Positions 22,187 to 31,929 of a stretch of 64,000 bases of DNA are shown piece by piece. The position numbers were made by a program, and so were the translations under genes. This stretch comes from an uncultured Gammaproteobacteria bacterium (GTDB taxonomy: Bacteria > Pseudomonadota > Gammaproteobacteria > Pseudomonadales > Azotimanducaceae): assembly GCA_913045175.1 (NCBI GenBank), contig CAJWQG010000014.1:1-64000 (forward strand), read 5' to 3'. The notes beneath the pieces are model-generated. The model made no database searches and was not told where the DNA came from. It saw only the letters and a program-made list of their open reading frames with translations. How positions within the stretch are numbered: position 1 is the stretch's first letter; every line of letters begins with the position of its first letter.

Positions 22187-22600
22187 ATGTTACAACCGAA
22201 GCGTACAAAGTATAGGAAACAGCATAAGGGCCGGAATCGTGGGCTTGCTCATCGTGGTAGCACGATAAGCTTTGGCGAATATGGGCTTAAGGCTGTCGGA
22301 AGAGGGAGATTGACCGCGCGTCAGATAGAGGCTGCACGTCGAGCAATGAGCCGTCGCGTAAAAAGGGGTGGTCAGATCTGGATTCGAGTATTCCCTGACA
22401 AGCCTATTACCCAGAAGCCGTTAGAAGTTCGTCAAGGCAAGGGTAAGGGTAATGTTGAATATTGGGTTGCTCAGATCAAGCCAGGAAAAGTTTTGTATGA
22501 AATGGAAGGTGTTACCGAAGAAACAGCAAGAGATGCGTTTCGTTTGGCAGCGGCAAAGCTTCCCTTCCAGACCGCGTTTGTTAAACGCCAAGTGATGTAG
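22187..22600 (+). CDS. rplP: 50S ribosomal protein L16
   Basis: L16 (137 residues) helps position A-site tRNA and is a late assembly protein. Begins [19 protein letters not shown] and contains [14 protein letters not shown]. The Arg in the MSRRVKRGG segment corresponds to the site hydroxylated by RoxA in E. coli. It starts 5 bases after rpsC. Confidence 0.97.
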   Translation: MLQPKRTKYRKQHKGRNRGLAHRGSTISFGEYGLKAVGRGRLTARQIEAARRAMSRRVKRGGQIWIRVFPDKPITQKPLEVRQGKGKGNVEYWVAQIKPGKVLYEMEGVTEETARDAFRLAAAKLPFQTAFVKRQVM

Positions 22601-22606
22601 TGAGAG

Positions 22607-22825
22607 ATGGCTATGAATGCAAATGAGTTGAGGGCTAAATCGGTCGACGAGCTGGACGAGGAATTGCAGTCTTTGGTGAAAGAGCGGTTTACCCACCGCA
22701 TGCAGCAATCAACAGGACAGCTGACCCAGACACATTTATTGAAAGAAGTTGCGAAAGATATAGCCAGAGTGAAAACGGTACTGAATGAAAAACGTCGAGA
22801 GGCTGACGCTGAGGAAGCTAAATGA
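22607..22825 (+). CDS. rpmC: 50S ribosomal protein L29
   Basis: L29 (72 residues) is a helical protein at the tunnel exit next to L23. Conserved residues [10 protein letters not shown] and [12 protein letters not shown] are present. An internal ATG at 22613 could also serve as start. It is slightly longer than the E. coli protein (63 residues) owing to a charged C-terminal tail (READAEEAK). It overlaps rpsQ by four bases. Confidence 0.96.
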   Translation: MAMNANELRAKSVDELDEELQSLVKERFTHRMQQSTGQLTQTHLLKEVAKDIARVKTVLNEKRREADAEEAK

Positions 22826-23088
22826 GTGGAGAAAAGACATTAGCTAGAACGGCCACAGGGTCAGTCGTAAGTAACAAGATGGACAAGACGATTACTGTAC
22901 TTGTTGAGCGGAGAATCAAGCATCCGCTCTATGGGAAGTACATTCGACGCTCGAAGAAGTTCCATGCGCACGACCCAGAGAACGTGTGCCAGGAAGGAGA
23001 TTTAGTTACGATCGTCGAGATTAAACCTATGTCGAAAACCAAGACCTGGGCGTTGCAAAGTGTTGATAGGAAAGCCACGGTAATTTAG
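22822..23088 (+). CDS. rpsQ: 30S ribosomal protein S17
   Basis: S17 (88 residues), an OB-fold primary 16S-binding protein. The signature [25 protein letters not shown]-like segment and CQEGDLVTI are present. The ATGA overlap with rpmC implies translational coupling. Last gene of the classical S10 operon; the spc genes follow after 36 bases without an obvious terminator. Confidence 0.97.
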   Translation: MSGEKTLARTATGSVVSNKMDKTITVLVERRIKHPLYGKYIRRSKKFHAHDPENVCQEGDLVTIVEIKPMSKTKTWALQSVDRKATVI

Positions 23089-23124
23089 TGGTTGTAAATA
23101 TAAGATTTTGGTGAGGTTAGCAGG

Positions 23125-23493
23125 ATGATTCAGGCGCAGACGTATTTAGATATTGCCGATAATAGCGGCGCGCGCCGAGTTATGTGCATAAAAGTGCTTG
23201 GTGGGTCTAAGCGACGTTACGCCGGCGTGGGTGATGTAATCAAGGTGACTGTAAAGGAAGCCATCCCCCGAGGCCGAGTGAAGAAAGGACAGGTTCTGGA
23301 CGCAGTTGTTGTACGTACAAAAAAAGGTGTACGCAGACCGGACGGATCAGTCATTCGATTCGATGGTAATGCTGCAGTACTACTGAACGCGCAGAAACAA
23401 CCAATCGGAACCAGAATATTTGGTCCAGTGACCAGGGAACTTCGTAGTGACAACTTCATGCGAATAATCTCTCTGGCACCAGAAGTATTGTAA
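23125..23493 (+). CDS. rplN: 50S ribosomal protein L14
   Basis: L14 (122 residues), beta-barrel protein at the subunit interface and the binding site of silencing factor RsfS, which is also encoded here (40964). Begins [18 protein letters not shown] and ends [10 protein letters not shown], both diagnostic. First gene of the spc operon. Confidence 0.98.
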   Translation: MIQAQTYLDIADNSGARRVMCIKVLGGSKRRYAGVGDVIKVTVKEAIPRGRVKKGQVLDAVVVRTKKGVRRPDGSVIRFDGNAAVLLNAQKQPIGTRIFGPVTRELRSDNFMRIISLAPEVL

Positions 23494-23502
23494 AGGTACA
23501 TC

Positions 23503-23820
23503 ATGCAAAAAATTAAAAGAGATGATCGTGTAATGGTCATTGCGGGCCGAGACCGCGGGAAGATTGGCACGGTAACACGAACCCTCGATGATGGTCGTCT
23601 ATTTGTTAGTGGCGTGAATATGATAAAGCGTCATACCAAGGGAAATCCCCAGATGGGACAACCTGGCGGGATCATCGAGAAAGAAGCACCAATTCAGGCA
23701 TCAAATGTAGCGATATATAACGCGGCTACGAATAAGGCAGACAGGGTTGGCGTGAAGATACTGGAAGACGGCAAGAAGGTACGTGTTTTCAGATCTAGCG
23801 GCGATCAGATTGACAGCTAG
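23503..23820 (+). CDS. rplX: 50S ribosomal protein L24
   Basis: L24 (105 residues), a KOW-domain protein that initiates 50S assembly. The KOW segment is [18 protein letters not shown], followed by [13 protein letters not shown]. Located between rplN and rplE as expected. Confidence 0.97.
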   Translation: MQKIKRDDRVMVIAGRDRGKIGTVTRTLDDGRLFVSGVNMIKRHTKGNPQMGQPGGIIEKEAPIQASNVAIYNAATNKADRVGVKILEDGKKVRVFRSSGDQIDS

Positions 23821-23836
23821 GACAGACGGAATAGAA

Positions 23837-24382
23837 ATGACTGACCTAAAGAAAAAATATACTGAGGAGATTAGTTCCGCTTTAAAAGAGGAACTGGGTC
23901 TCGCTAATGTGATGGAAGTTCCCAGGATCACCAAGATTGTTCTGAATATGGGTGTTGGTGAAGCCATTGGAGATCGAAAGCAACTCGATGCGGCTGTGGA
24001 GAACATGGAAGCGATTGCGGGACAAAAGGCGGTAGTTAATAACGCTCGCAAATCCATTGCTGGGTTCAAGGTTAGAGAGGGCTTTCCAGTTGGCTGTAAA
24101 GTCACGCTTCGACGAGGAAGGATGTACGAGTTCTTGGATAGATTGATCAATATTGCGATACCGAGGCAACGTGATTTTAGAGGTATTAGTCCTCGTTCGT
24201 TTGACGGCAGAGGCAACTTTGCGATGGGTATGACCGAACAGATCGTGTTTCCGGAAATTGATTACGACAAGATCGACAAAATAAGAGGGTTAGACATAGG
24301 CATCGTAACCACTGCAAGAACAGATGAGCAAGCAAGAGCATTGCTTCGTGCCTTTAATTTCCCGTTCAGGGAAGCAAGTTAA
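23837..24382 (+). CDS. rplE: 50S ribosomal protein L5
   Basis: L5 (181 residues) binds 5S rRNA and P-site tRNA. Contains [11 protein letters not shown] near the N-terminus and the C-terminal [21 protein letters not shown] chose ATG 23837 ([12 protein letters not shown]); an in-frame start at 23783 lies inside rplX and adds unconserved residues. Confidence 0.97.
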   Translation: MTDLKKKYTEEISSALKEELGLANVMEVPRITKIVLNMGVGEAIGDRKQLDAAVENMEAIAGQKAVVNNARKSIAGFKVREGFPVGCKVTLRRGRMYEFLDRLINIAIPRQRDFRGISPRSFDGRGNFAMGMTEQIVFPEIDYDKIDKIRGLDIGIVTTARTDEQARALLRAFNFPFREAS

Positions 24383-24393
24383 CAGGACTTTTT

Positions 24394-24699
24394 ATGGCCA
24401 AAATGTCAATGATAAACCGTGAGCTCAAGCGACAGCGTACTGCTGCAAGGTACGCGGCGAAGCGGGCAGCGTTAAAAGAGATTATCCGGAACCCCGAGTC
24501 GTCTCCGGATGACCAGTGGGATGCTCAATTGAAGCTGCAGAAGCTACCTAGAAACGCTAGTCCTTCCAGGCAGGTACGCAGGTGTACCTTGACCGGGCGA
24601 CCACACGCGGTTTACAGAAGATTTGGTTTGGCACGTACAAAGTTACGGGAGGCCGCCATGCGTGGTGATGTTCCCGGATTAGTGAAATCGAGCTGGTAA
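24394..24699 (+). CDS. rpsN: 30S ribosomal protein S14, zinc-independent form
   Basis: S14 (101 residues), a 30S head protein. This is the long form without the CxxC zinc motifs (only one Cys). It contains [14 protein letters not shown] and the end VPGLVKSSW. It begins at 24394 after a short AACAGGA-like SD. Confidence 0.97.
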   Translation: MAKMSMINRELKRQRTAARYAAKRAALKEIIRNPESSPDDQWDAQLKLQKLPRNASPSRQVRRCTLTGRPHAVYRRFGLARTKLREAAMRGDVPGLVKSSW

Positions 24700-24709
24700 G
24701 GGGTTAACT

Positions 24710-25108
24710 ATGACGATGCAAGATCCTTTGGCAGATATGCTAACTCGCTTACGCAATGCTCAACAGGTGAAGATAGATAAGGTCTCAATGCCTTCTTCTT
24801 CCGCGAAGATATCGATTGCAAAAGTTCTTCAGGAAGAGGGTTTCGTTGATAGTTATGGTGTTGGGAATGACGAAGATGGAAAACCCGTCTTAACGATAGT
24901 TCTAAAATACTTTGGTGGTCGGCCCGTTATTGAAGAAATCAAAAGGCTGAGCAGACCTGGGTTACGTCAGTACAAACGTAAGGACGATATTCCCCAGATC
25001 AGAGGTGGGCTTGGAATCATTATTCTCTCCACCAACAAAGGTGTAATGACCGATCGCGCTGCAAGAGCAGCTGGCGTCGGTGGCGAACTGATTTGCTCGG
25101 TGTTTTAA
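24710..25108 (+). CDS. rpsH: 30S ribosomal protein S8
   Basis: S8 (132 residues), a primary 16S platform protein and, in E. coli, the repressor of the spc operon through an rplE leader site. Begins [16 protein letters not shown] and contains the C-terminal [21 protein letters not shown] precedes the ATG. Confidence 0.98.
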   Translation: MTMQDPLADMLTRLRNAQQVKIDKVSMPSSSAKISIAKVLQEEGFVDSYGVGNDEDGKPVLTIVLKYFGGRPVIEEIKRLSRPGLRQYKRKDDIPQIRGGLGIIILSTNKGVMTDRAARAAGVGGELICSVF

Positions 25109-25128
25109 CGGAATTTGGTGACTTAACA

Positions 25129-25662
25129 ATGTCTAGAATCGCAAACAACCCTGTAGGAATCCCGGCTGGTGTGGACGTATCTCTTAATGGTCGTGAACTT
25201 AGCGTGAAAGGCAGTAAAGGGACGCTGGAATTGTCGGTTAATAGCTTAGTGGATGTTAAACAAGAGGAAAACGTTCTGGTCTTTAGCGCTGCTAATAATG
25301 GTAAGAAGTCCGGAGCAATGGCAGGAACTATTCGCTCATTAGTGAACAACATGGTGGTGGGTGTTACTGAAGGTTTCACCAAGGAACTGCAATTGCAGGG
25401 AGTGGGATATAGAGCTCAGGCTCAGGGAAAGAAGCTGAATCTTACCCTCGGTTTTTCGCACCCAGTTGAGTACGAGATCCCGGATGGTATTGAGGTGGAG
25501 ACACCAAGTCAGACTGAAGTAGTGGTCAAAGGAATTGATAAACAGCTCGTTGGTCAGGTGTCTGCGGAGATTCGAGCGTTCCGTCCGCCGGAGCCTTACA
25601 AGGGTAAGGGTGTTCGCTATGCCAATGAATATGTGAAGCGCAAAGAAGCCAAGAAGAAATAG
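25129..25662 (+). CDS. rplF: 50S ribosomal protein L6
   Basis: L6 (177 residues) has two similar domains and lies near the sarcin-ricin loop. It contains [15 protein letters not shown] and the C-terminal [17 protein letters not shown]-like signature. The start at 25129 was preferred over an in-frame upstream ATG at 25093 that lies inside rpsH. Confidence 0.98.
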   Translation: MSRIANNPVGIPAGVDVSLNGRELSVKGSKGTLELSVNSLVDVKQEENVLVFSAANNGKKSGAMAGTIRSLVNNMVVGVTEGFTKELQLQGVGYRAQAQGKKLNLTLGFSHPVEYEIPDGIEVETPSQTEVVVKGIDKQLVGQVSAEIRAFRPPEPYKGKGVRYANEYVKRKEAKKK

Positions 25663-25671
25663 CAGACGACT

Positions 25672-26022
25672 ATGAATATAAAGAAGAAAGCCAGGCTCAG
25701 AAGGGCCAGAAGAGGCAGAAAACATATCAGCGACCTGGAGGTTCCGAGACTCAGCGTGTTTCGTTCACCTCGGCATATCTACGCTCAGGTGGTTTCACCA
25801 TCTGGTGATCGCGTAGAGGTGGCGGCGTCTACCGTAGAGTCGGACCTGCGAGGAACGCATACAGGTAACGTCGAGGGTGCAGCAAAGGTTGGCTCATTGA
25901 TCGCGGATCGGGCAAAAGAAAAAGGGATCGAGAAAGTGGCATTTGATCGATCTGGATACAAGTATCACGGTCGGGTTAAGGCCCTGGCGGACGCAGCGCG
26001 CGAAGGCGGGTTGCAGTTCTAA
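25672..26022 (+). CDS. rplR: 50S ribosomal protein L18
   Basis: L18 (116 residues) brings 5S rRNA to the large subunit. The basic N-terminus [14 protein letters not shown] is followed by [17 protein letters not shown] and the C-terminal [20 protein letters not shown] segment. Complete and in standard order. Confidence 0.97.
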   Translation: MNIKKKARLRRARRGRKHISDLEVPRLSVFRSPRHIYAQVVSPSGDRVEVAASTVESDLRGTHTGNVEGAAKVGSLIADRAKEKGIEKVAFDRSGYKYHGRVKALADAAREGGLQF

Positions 26023-26037
26023 TTTCGAGGATTTGAC

Positions 26038-26541
26038 ATGGCGTATAACCACCAGGAAAACGAAGAAGGCATACTAGAGAAGCTGGTTCAGGTGAATCGA
26101 GTTGCCAAAGTGGTAAAGGGCGGCAGAATTTTTGGATTCACCGCATTGACCGTAGTTGGCGATGGTAATGGCCGGGTTGGCTATGGGCGTGGTAAAGCTA
26201 GAGAAGTGCCATTAGCTATACAGAAAGCCATGGAAGCTGCACGTCGCAATATGATTCAGGTGGATCTGAACGGATCTACTATTCAGTACCCGATTACAGC
26301 AAGACATGGCGCTTCAAAAATTTATATGCAGCCAGCGTCTGAAGGTACTGGTGTTATTGCAGGTAAGACAATGCGAGCAGTATTGGAAGTCGCTGGTGTA
26401 CGCAACGTGCTGGCTAAGTGCTACGGCTCGACGAGCCCGGTCAATGTGTTGCGCGCTACCTTCAAAGGATTACAAAACATGCGTTCGCCAGAGAGCATTG
26501 CGGAGAAACGCGGTTTGGCGGTTGAGCAGATTACAGGTTAG
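26038..26541 (+). CDS. rpsE: 30S ribosomal protein S5
   Basis: S5 (167 residues) acts in mRNA unwinding at the entry channel and in decoding accuracy. It contains [16 protein letters not shown] and [18 protein letters not shown], which include the loop where spectinomycin resistance mutations arise; it looks wild type. It starts 15 bases after rplR. Confidence 0.98.
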   Translation: MAYNHQENEEGILEKLVQVNRVAKVVKGGRIFGFTALTVVGDGNGRVGYGRGKAREVPLAIQKAMEAARRNMIQVDLNGSTIQYPITARHGASKIYMQPASEGTGVIAGKTMRAVLEVAGVRNVLAKCYGSTSPVNVLRATFKGLQNMRSPESIAEKRGLAVEQITG

Positions 26542-26546
26542 TTCAG

Positions 26547-26729
26547 ATGGCAGACAAGAAGATTAAAGTCACACTAGTTAAAAGCACTATCGGCAGACTC
26601 AAGCGTCACAAAGCTTGTGTCGCTGGTCTTGGGCTGCGCAGAGTGAATCACAGCGTAGAGGTGTTAGACACCCCTGCAAATAGAGGCATGATCAACAAAG
26701 TATCGTATCTCCTAAGTATTGAAGAATAA
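26547..26729 (+). CDS. rpmD: 50S ribosomal protein L30
   Basis: L30 (60 residues), small 50S protein. Conserved residues are [20 protein letters not shown] and the later GMINKV. Start ATG 26547 is five bases after the rpsE stop. Confidence 0.96.
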   Translation: MADKKIKVTLVKSTIGRLKRHKACVAGLGLRRVNHSVEVLDTPANRGMINKVSYLLSIEE

Positions 26730-26738
26730 GAGACGACT

Positions 26739-27179
26739 ATGCGATTAAATTCATTGAATGCAAGCGAAGGTAGCAAAACTGCGAAGAAGCGCGTAGGTCG
26801 AGGTATTGGTAGTGGCCTGGGTAAAACGGCTGGGCGTGGTCATAAAGGTCAGAAGTCACGTACTGGTGGAAAAGTGCCCGCAGGGTTTGAAGGTGGACAA
26901 ATGCCTCTCCAGATACGACTGCCCAAGTTTGGTTTTAATTCGGCTATGGCAAGGGTTACTGCGGAAGTCAGGTTGTCTGAGCTTGAAAAGGTTGAGGCGG
27001 ATGTAATAGATCTGCAGGCGTTAAAAGATGCAAACGTTATTAATAACAGCATGAAACGCGCCCGGGTAATGTTGTCGGGTGAGATTACAAAGGCGGTAAC
27101 GCTTAAAGGTATTGGAGTTACTGCCGGCGCTAAGGCAGCTATTGAAGCTGCTGGCGGAAAAGTTGAGGAGTCCGAATAG
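26739..27179 (+). CDS. rplO: 50S ribosomal protein L15
   Basis: L15 (146 residues), late 50S assembly protein. The Gly/Lys/Arg-rich N-terminal arm ([23 protein letters not shown]) and [17 protein letters not shown] are typical. It directly precedes secY in the usual spc order. Confidence 0.97.
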   Translation: MRLNSLNASEGSKTAKKRVGRGIGSGLGKTAGRGHKGQKSRTGGKVPAGFEGGQMPLQIRLPKFGFNSAMARVTAEVRLSELEKVEADVIDLQALKDANVINNSMKRARVMLSGEITKAVTLKGIGVTAGAKAAIEAAGGKVEESE

Positions 27180-27203
27180 GTCCTTTTGGGACTGAATATA
27201 TAA

Positions 27204-28523
27204 ATGGCCAGCGTAATGCAAAATCAAGGAGGCGGAGGCGGAGGGCTCGCAGAATTGCGACAACGCCTGATGTACGTGTTGCTTGCGATTGTTGTTTACC
27301 GGATAGGGAGTCACATACCTGTTCCGGGAATCAACCCTGATCGTTTGCGGGCGCTGTTCGAGCAGAACCAGGGCGGTATCCTCGATCTGTTTAATATGTT
27401 CTCTGGCGGTGCGCTCGAGCGTATGAGTATTCTCGCGCTTGGGATCATGCCTTATATTTCTGCGTCAATTATTGGTGAGTTACTTGTCGCGACCACTCCG
27501 ACTTTGCAACAGCTTCGCAAGGAAGGAGAATCAGGACGTCGTAAGATAAATCAGTACAAGCGTTACGGGACACTATTGCTCGCAACGATACAGGGTTTTG
27601 CTTTCAGTAGTGGGCTTGCCTCGCAGGGGCTGGCGTATGAAAGCACATTTTCATTTCACTTCGTTGCGATTACGACGCTGGTAACCGGCGCGATGTTTAT
27701 GATGTGGTTAGGTGAGCAAGTTACGGAACGGGGCGTCGGTAATGGTATTTCGATACTAATTTTTGCGGGCATTGTAGCGGGATTGCCAAGTGCACTTGGG
27801 CAATCATTTGAGCAGGCTCGGCAAGGTGAGATATCGGCATTTGGACTTTTGATTATTGCCGCTGTAGCTGTATTGGTTATCGCGTTTGTTGTGTTTGTCG
27901 AGCGAGGTCAGCGCCGTATTACGGTTAACTATGCGCGCCGTCAGCAGGGTAGGCAGATGTATGCGGCGCAAACAAGTATGCTGCCACTCAAGGTAAATAT
28001 GGCGGGTGTAATCCCGGCAATTTTTGCTAGCAGCCTGCTGTTATTCCCAGCTTCACTTGGTCAATGGTTTGGTCAGTCGGAAGGGATGGAATGGTTGCAG
28101 GAGCTCAGTTTACATATCGCACCAGGTCAGCCACTTAATATTATTCTATTCTCGGCAGGCATTATTTTCTTTTGCTTCTGGTACACAGCCATCATGTTTA
28201 ATTCGAAAGAGGTGGCAGATAACCTCAAACGATCAGGAGCATTTATTCCAGGTTATCGACCTGGTGAACAGACTGCTCGATACATAGATACGATTTTGAT
28301 GCGACTGACATTGTTCGGATCGCTATACATGACGCTGGTTTGTTTGATGCCTCAGTTTTTGATCGTGCAATTCAATGTCACCTTCCAGCTGGGAGGGACC
28401 GCGTTGTTGATTGTTGTGGTTGTTGTGATGGACTTTATGGCGCAGGTGCAAACTCATCTCATGTCACATCAGTATGATTCGTTGATGAAAAAATCGAACC
28501 TGCAAAATTTTGGTAGGCGATAG
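27204..28523 (+). CDS. secY: Preprotein translocase subunit SecY
   Basis: Main channel subunit of the Sec translocon (439 residues). Ten membrane segments are predicted from hydrophobicity. The first is preceded by [27 protein letters not shown], and the plug region [18 protein letters not shown] is present. The cytosolic C5 loop with [15 protein letters not shown], which contacts SecA and the ribosome, is intact. SecE is encoded at 1568. Confidence 0.98.
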   Translation: MASVMQNQGGGGGGLAELRQRLMYVLLAIVVYRIGSHIPVPGINPDRLRALFEQNQGGILDLFNMFSGGALERMSILALGIMPYISASIIGELLVATTPTLQQLRKEGESGRRKINQYKRYGTLLLATIQGFAFSSGLASQGLAYESTFSFHFVAITTLVTGAMFMMWLGEQVTERGVGNGISILIFAGIVAGLPSALGQSFEQARQGEISAFGLLIIAAVAVLVIAFVVFVERGQRRITVNYARRQQGRQMYAAQTSMLPLKVNMAGVIPAIFASSLLLFPASLGQWFGQSEGMEWLQELSLHIAPGQPLNIILFSAGIIFFCFWYTAIMFNSKEVADNLKRSGAFIPGYRPGEQTARYIDTILMRLTLFGSLYMTLVCLMPQFLIVQFNVTFQLGGTALLIVVVVVMDFMAQVQTHLMSHQYDSLMKKSNLQNFGRR

Positions 28524-28532
28524 GAGCAAGAA

Positions 28533-28646
28533 ATGAAAGTTAGGGCTTCAGTCAAAAAAATGTGTAGAAATTGTCGAATCATTAGACGAAAAGGTTCTGT
28601 GCGAGTTATATGCACTGAACCAAGACACAAGCAACGCCAAGGATAA
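28533..28646 (+). CDS. rpmJ: 50S ribosomal protein L36, zinc-binding form
   Basis: A 37-residue protein beginning [15 protein letters not shown] and ending RHKQRQG. Zinc ligands Cys11, Cys14, Cys27 and His32 are all present, so this is the zinc-dependent (C+) form. SD TAGGAG precedes the ATG. It lies between secY and rpsM, the standard place. Confidence 0.97.
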   Translation: MKVRASVKKMCRNCRIIRRKGSVRVICTEPRHKQRQG

Positions 28647-28661
28647 CGTAGGAGTTTTGGT

Positions 28662-29018
28662 ATGGCGCGTTTAGCGGGAATTAACATTCCAGACAATAAA
28701 CATACAGGAATTTCCCTGACCTATATCTATGGTATCGGTCACAAGGTTGCGAAAGATCTGTGTGATGCAAGTGGTGTGGATCCGACTGTAAAGGTTCAGG
28801 ATTTGTCAGAAGGGGAACTGGACAACTTGCGAAATGAAATCGCGAAATTGACGATTGAGGGTGACCTGCGTCGTGCTGAACAGTTGAACGTAAAACGCCT
28901 ATTAGATCTTGGGTGTTATCGGGGTATTCGTCATCGTCGTAATCTGCCGGTAAATGGTCAGCGTTCCAAGACTAATGCAAGAACACGAAAGGGTCCAAAG
29001 CGACCCATCAGGAAGTAG
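28662..29018 (+). CDS. rpsM: 30S ribosomal protein S13
   Basis: S13 (118 residues), head protein that touches P-site tRNA and forms the inter-subunit bridge B1. Begins [19 protein letters not shown] and has the basic tail with [21 protein letters not shown]. First gene of the alpha operon; the rpsK start follows after three bases. Confidence 0.98.
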   Translation: MARLAGINIPDNKHTGISLTYIYGIGHKVAKDLCDASGVDPTVKVQDLSEGELDNLRNEIAKLTIEGDLRRAEQLNVKRLLDLGCYRGIRHRRNLPVNGQRSKTNARTRKGPKRPIRK

Positions 29019-29021
29019 CAC

Positions 29022-29465
29022 ATGTCAGAAGCAGAGACAGAAACAGCAACAGAAACAGTAGCAGATACGGAAACAACTCCTGAAGCTGCTACTCCAACGC
29101 GCCGCAAGGGTAAGCGCCAGATAGCTGATGGGCTTGCGCATATACATGCGTCCTTTAATAACACCATTGTCACTATTACAGATAGGCAGGGTGGGGCGTT
29201 GGCATGGGCGACTGCGGGAGGTTCCGGTTTCCGAGGTGCTCGAAAAAGTACTCCGTTTGCGGCCCAGGTTGCAGCGGAACGAGCAGGTAATACTGCCCTT
29301 GAATACGGTCTACAAAATCTTGAAGTGTTTGTTAATGGCCCGGGACCTGGCAGAGAAGCTGCGGTACGGGCGTTGAATGCGGTTGGCTATCGCATTACCA
29401 ATATTACTGATGTAACACCTATACCACACAATGGCTGTAGGCCACCAAAGAAACGACGGGTGTAG
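29022..29465 (+). CDS. rpsK: 30S ribosomal protein S11 with acidic N-terminal extension
   Basis: S11 (147 residues; E. coli 129) is a platform protein near the E site and Shine-Dalgarno helix. From about residue 28 on it is typical: [38 protein letters not shown], and the end [13 protein letters not shown]. The first 26 residues are unusual: rich in Glu, Thr and Ala with no basic residue, where S11 normally has a short basic arm. ATG 29022 has an SD (AGGAAG) six bases upstream, and no in-frame ATG, GTG or TTG lies between it and the conserved domain, so the extension should be translated. Confidence 0.97.
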   Translation: MSEAETETATETVADTETTPEAATPTRRKGKRQIADGLAHIHASFNNTIVTITDRQGGALAWATAGGSGFRGARKSTPFAAQVAAERAGNTALEYGLQNLEVFVNGPGPGREAAVRALNAVGYRITNITDVTPIPHNGCRPPKKRRV

Positions 29466-29477
29466 GGAGGAGACGAA

Positions 29478-30098
29478 ATGGCGAGATATCTCGGACCAAA
29501 ATTAAAGCTTTCTCGAAGAGAAGGTACGGATCTCTTTCTGAAGAGTGGGGTTAGGCCTTTTGAATCCAAATGTCGTGCGGAAAGTGCACCGGGACAGCAC
29601 GGACAAAGGCGTGGACGGCTTTCTGACTACGCGCTTCAGCTACGGGAAAAGCAGAAGGTTCGCCGTTTGTATGGCGTTCTGGAGAAGCAGTTTCGAAATT
29701 ACTATAAGAAGGCAGATAGGCAAAAAGGTGCGACTGGCGAAAACCTGCTACGCATCCTGGAGCGTCGTCTGGACAACGTGGTTTATCGGATGGGCTTTGG
29801 CTCTACTCGAGCGGAGTCGCGGCAGCTGGTTTCGCATAAATCCATTTTGGTTAACGGGAGTATTGTCAATATTCCTTCGTACCAGGTTGAAGCGGGCGAC
29901 GTTGTCGCCATCAGAGAGAAATCGAAAAGTCAGCTACGAATTCAGGGTGCGCTGGCCTTGTCGGGACAACGTAATCCAGTGGAGTGGGTTTCGGTAGACA
30001 CAGACAAACTGGAAGGTCTGTTCAAGAGTTACCCTGAGCGAGATGAGTTGCCGAAAGAGATCAACGAAAATTTAATCGTTGAGTTGTATTCCAAGTAA
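29478..30098 (+). CDS. rpsD: 30S ribosomal protein S4
   Basis: S4 (206 residues) nucleates 30S body assembly, and in E. coli represses the alpha operon. It begins [19 protein letters not shown], has the S4 RNA-binding domain [22 protein letters not shown], and ends VELYSK. SD GGGAGGAG precedes the ATG. It lies directly before rpoA as expected. Confidence 0.98.
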   Translation: MARYLGPKLKLSRREGTDLFLKSGVRPFESKCRAESAPGQHGQRRGRLSDYALQLREKQKVRRLYGVLEKQFRNYYKKADRQKGATGENLLRILERRLDNVVYRMGFGSTRAESRQLVSHKSILVNGSIVNIPSYQVEAGDVVAIREKSKSQLRIQGALALSGQRNPVEWVSVDTDKLEGLFKSYPERDELPKEINENLIVELYSK

Positions 30099-30147
30099 GC
30101 AGAACTAAACCAGAGAATTTTTTTATTCTTTCATTGGAAGGTATTTT

Positions 30148-31149
30148 ATGCCCCATTCATCATTAGAGTTTTTGACACCGAAGCACATGCAGGTTGACCA
30201 GGTAAGTGATACCAGAGCGACGGTAGTACTCGAGCCATTAGAGAGAGGCTTTGGTCATACGTTGGGTAATGCGTTAAGACGCATTTTGCTCTCCTCAATG
30301 CCAGGCTGTGCAATTACTGAAGTGGAAATCGACGGGGTATTGCACGAATACAGCACGATCGAGGGTGTTCAGGAAGACGTCATTGAGATTCTACTTAACC
30401 TGAAGGGTGTTGCTGTGAAGTTAAATTCCAGCGACGAAGCTGAACTTTCTTTAGACAAGTCTGGTTCAGGGGTTGTGACGGCAGGAGACTTTCAACTAGA
30501 CCATGATGTTGAGATCGCGAACCCCGATCACGTGATTGCTCATCTAAACGAGACCGGCAACCTTAAGATCCGTGCAAAAGTGGGTAGGGGCCGGGGTTAT
30601 GAGCCTGCTGACCTTCGTATGGCAGATGAGGAAGAGGGACGGATGATTGGTAGTTTGCTACTCGATGCTTCTTACAGTCCGATACTTCGTGTGTCTTACA
30701 ATGTTGATAGTGCTCGGGTCGAGCAGCGAACCGACCTCGATAAGCTGATCATTGATCTCGAAAGTAACGGCACGCTTGATCCGGAAGAAGCCATTCGCCG
30801 CGCCGCAACAATTTTGCAGCAACAAGTATCAATTTTTGTCGATCTTGAAAGAGAGAAAGAACCTGAGGCTGAAGAGCACGAAGATGAAATCGACCCGATA
30901 CTTCTGCGACCTGTTGATGATTTGGAACTCACAGTTCGGTCTGCCAATTGTTTGAAGGCAGAGAACATCTATTACATCGGTGACCTAATTCGTCGTACCG
31001 AGGTTGAGTTACTTAAGACGCCAAATCTGGGCAAGAAGTCACTGACAGAAATAAAAGACGTGCTTGCTTCTCGAGGGTTATCCCTTGGCATGCGTCTGGA
31101 GAACTGGCCACCCGCAAGTTTGCGCGATGATGACCGAGTTCTCGGCTAA
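30148..31149 (+). CDS. rpoA: DNA-directed RNA polymerase subunit alpha
   Basis: Alpha (333 residues; E. coli 329) dimerises to start polymerase assembly. The N-terminal domain contains [23 protein letters not shown]-like residues. An acidic linker ([16 protein letters not shown]) precedes the C-terminal domain with [19 protein letters not shown], which contacts UP elements and activators. SD GGAAGG precedes the ATG; a T-rich run occupies the 49-base spacer upstream. Confidence 0.98.
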   Translation: MPHSSLEFLTPKHMQVDQVSDTRATVVLEPLERGFGHTLGNALRRILLSSMPGCAITEVEIDGVLHEYSTIEGVQEDVIEILLNLKGVAVKLNSSDEAELSLDKSGSGVVTAGDFQLDHDVEIANPDHVIAHLNETGNLKIRAKVGRGRGYEPADLRMADEEEGRMIGSLLLDASYSPILRVSYNVDSARVEQRTDLDKLIIDLESNGTLDPEEAIRRAATILQQQVSIFVDLEREKEPEAEEHEDEIDPILLRPVDDLELTVRSANCLKAENIYYIGDLIRRTEVELLKTPNLGKKSLTEIKDVLASRGLSLGMRLENWPPASLRDDDRVLG

Positions 31150-31179
31150 ACAAAATTTGCGTTATCAGGAATAATCGCC

Positions 31180-31581
31180 ATGCGTCATCGAAAAAGCGGT
31201 AGACATCTCAATAGAGACAGTTCCCACAGGAAAGCCATGTTCCGTAATATGGCCTGCTCTCTGTTAGAGCACGAGGTCATCAAGACTACTGTTCCGAAGG
31301 CAAAAGAGCTTCGGCGGGTAGCGGAACCTCTGATTACGCTCGCCAAGAGTGATTCTGTTGCAAATCGTCGCCTGGTGTTTTCCCGCACTGGCAGTAAAGC
31401 GGTTGTGGGTAAGTTATTTTCGGAACTTGGACCAAGGTACCAGGATCGACCGGGTGGTTATACGCGAATTCTGAAATGTGGTTTTCGTGCTGGTGATTCA
31501 GCGCCTATGGCGTTTGTTGAGCTGGTTGATCGGCCGATTCCGGAAAACGACGACGAATTCGAAGACGACGACGAAGAGTAG
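31180..31581 (+). CDS. rplQ: 50S ribosomal protein L17
   Basis: L17 (133 residues) lies at the tunnel exit. It begins [23 protein letters not shown] and has the core typical of the family. The C-terminus ends in a run of acidic residues ([13 protein letters not shown]) that is longer and more acidic than in E. coli L17 (127 residues). Last gene of the alpha operon; a repeat-rich convergent spacer follows. Confidence 0.97.
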   Translation: MRHRKSGRHLNRDSSHRKAMFRNMACSLLEHEVIKTTVPKAKELRRVAEPLITLAKSDSVANRRLVFSRTGSKAVVGKLFSELGPRYQDRPGGYTRILKCGFRAGDSAPMAFVELVDRPIPENDDEFEDDDEE

Positions 31582-31929
31582 CGACCCTTAGGTTCTCCTG
31601 CCGCAAGACCGACATCCAAATCAAGGGTGTTCGCAGGCAGGGTTAGGGTACTCAATTCCTTCGCTCCAGCATCCCCATCACGGTACCTACTACTTAGCGT
31701 GTTCGCAGGGGAGCTTGGGGTACTCATTCGCTCCAGCGTCTCCGCGGCCCTCCCGGCTGCCCTCGCCTCCTCCGTGAGCCCCTTCGGGTCTCCCTCCCCC
31801 AACTCGGCGCGTTGACATATGCTTGCGCGAACGAGCACCCTAACCCTGCCTGCGAACATCGCTAGTTAGCGCGAGAGCATAAATTAAACTGATCCTAGCT
31901 GACTACGAACAGTGTAATTAGGCTTTCGT
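31582..31929. other. Gene-free convergent spacer between rplQ and uvrA
   Basis: 348 bases between the rplQ and uvrA stop codons. It holds no credible gene: short frames on both strands start MFAGRVRVL only because they begin in the two arms of an inverted repeat. The region contains the inverted-repeat element at 31628-31858, GC-rich short palindromes such as AGCCCCTTCGGGTCT near 31778, and no clear T-run terminator. Confidence 0.8.
31628..31858. repeat. MITE-like element with 22-base perfect inverted ends
   Basis: The arm 31628-31649 (TGTTCGCAGGCAGGGTTAGG and two more bases, GT) is exactly complementary to 31837-31858. A third, direct and imperfect copy lies at about 31699-31737. The direct pair also shares the following GGGTACTCA(a)TTC...TTCGCTCCAGC. 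Total size is 231 bases. The ends read TG...CA. No target-site duplication is evident and no transposase is present. It may be a non-autonomous mobile element, a REP-type element, or a large bidirectional terminator between the convergent transcripts. Confidence 0.65.

Noticed and set aside
31458-31859. Minus-strand 133-codon and plus-strand 62-codon frames starting MFAGRVRVL in the rplQ-uvrA spacer
   Set aside because: Their identical beginnings come from the two arms of the inverted repeat. One overlaps rplQ. Neither looks like a protein.
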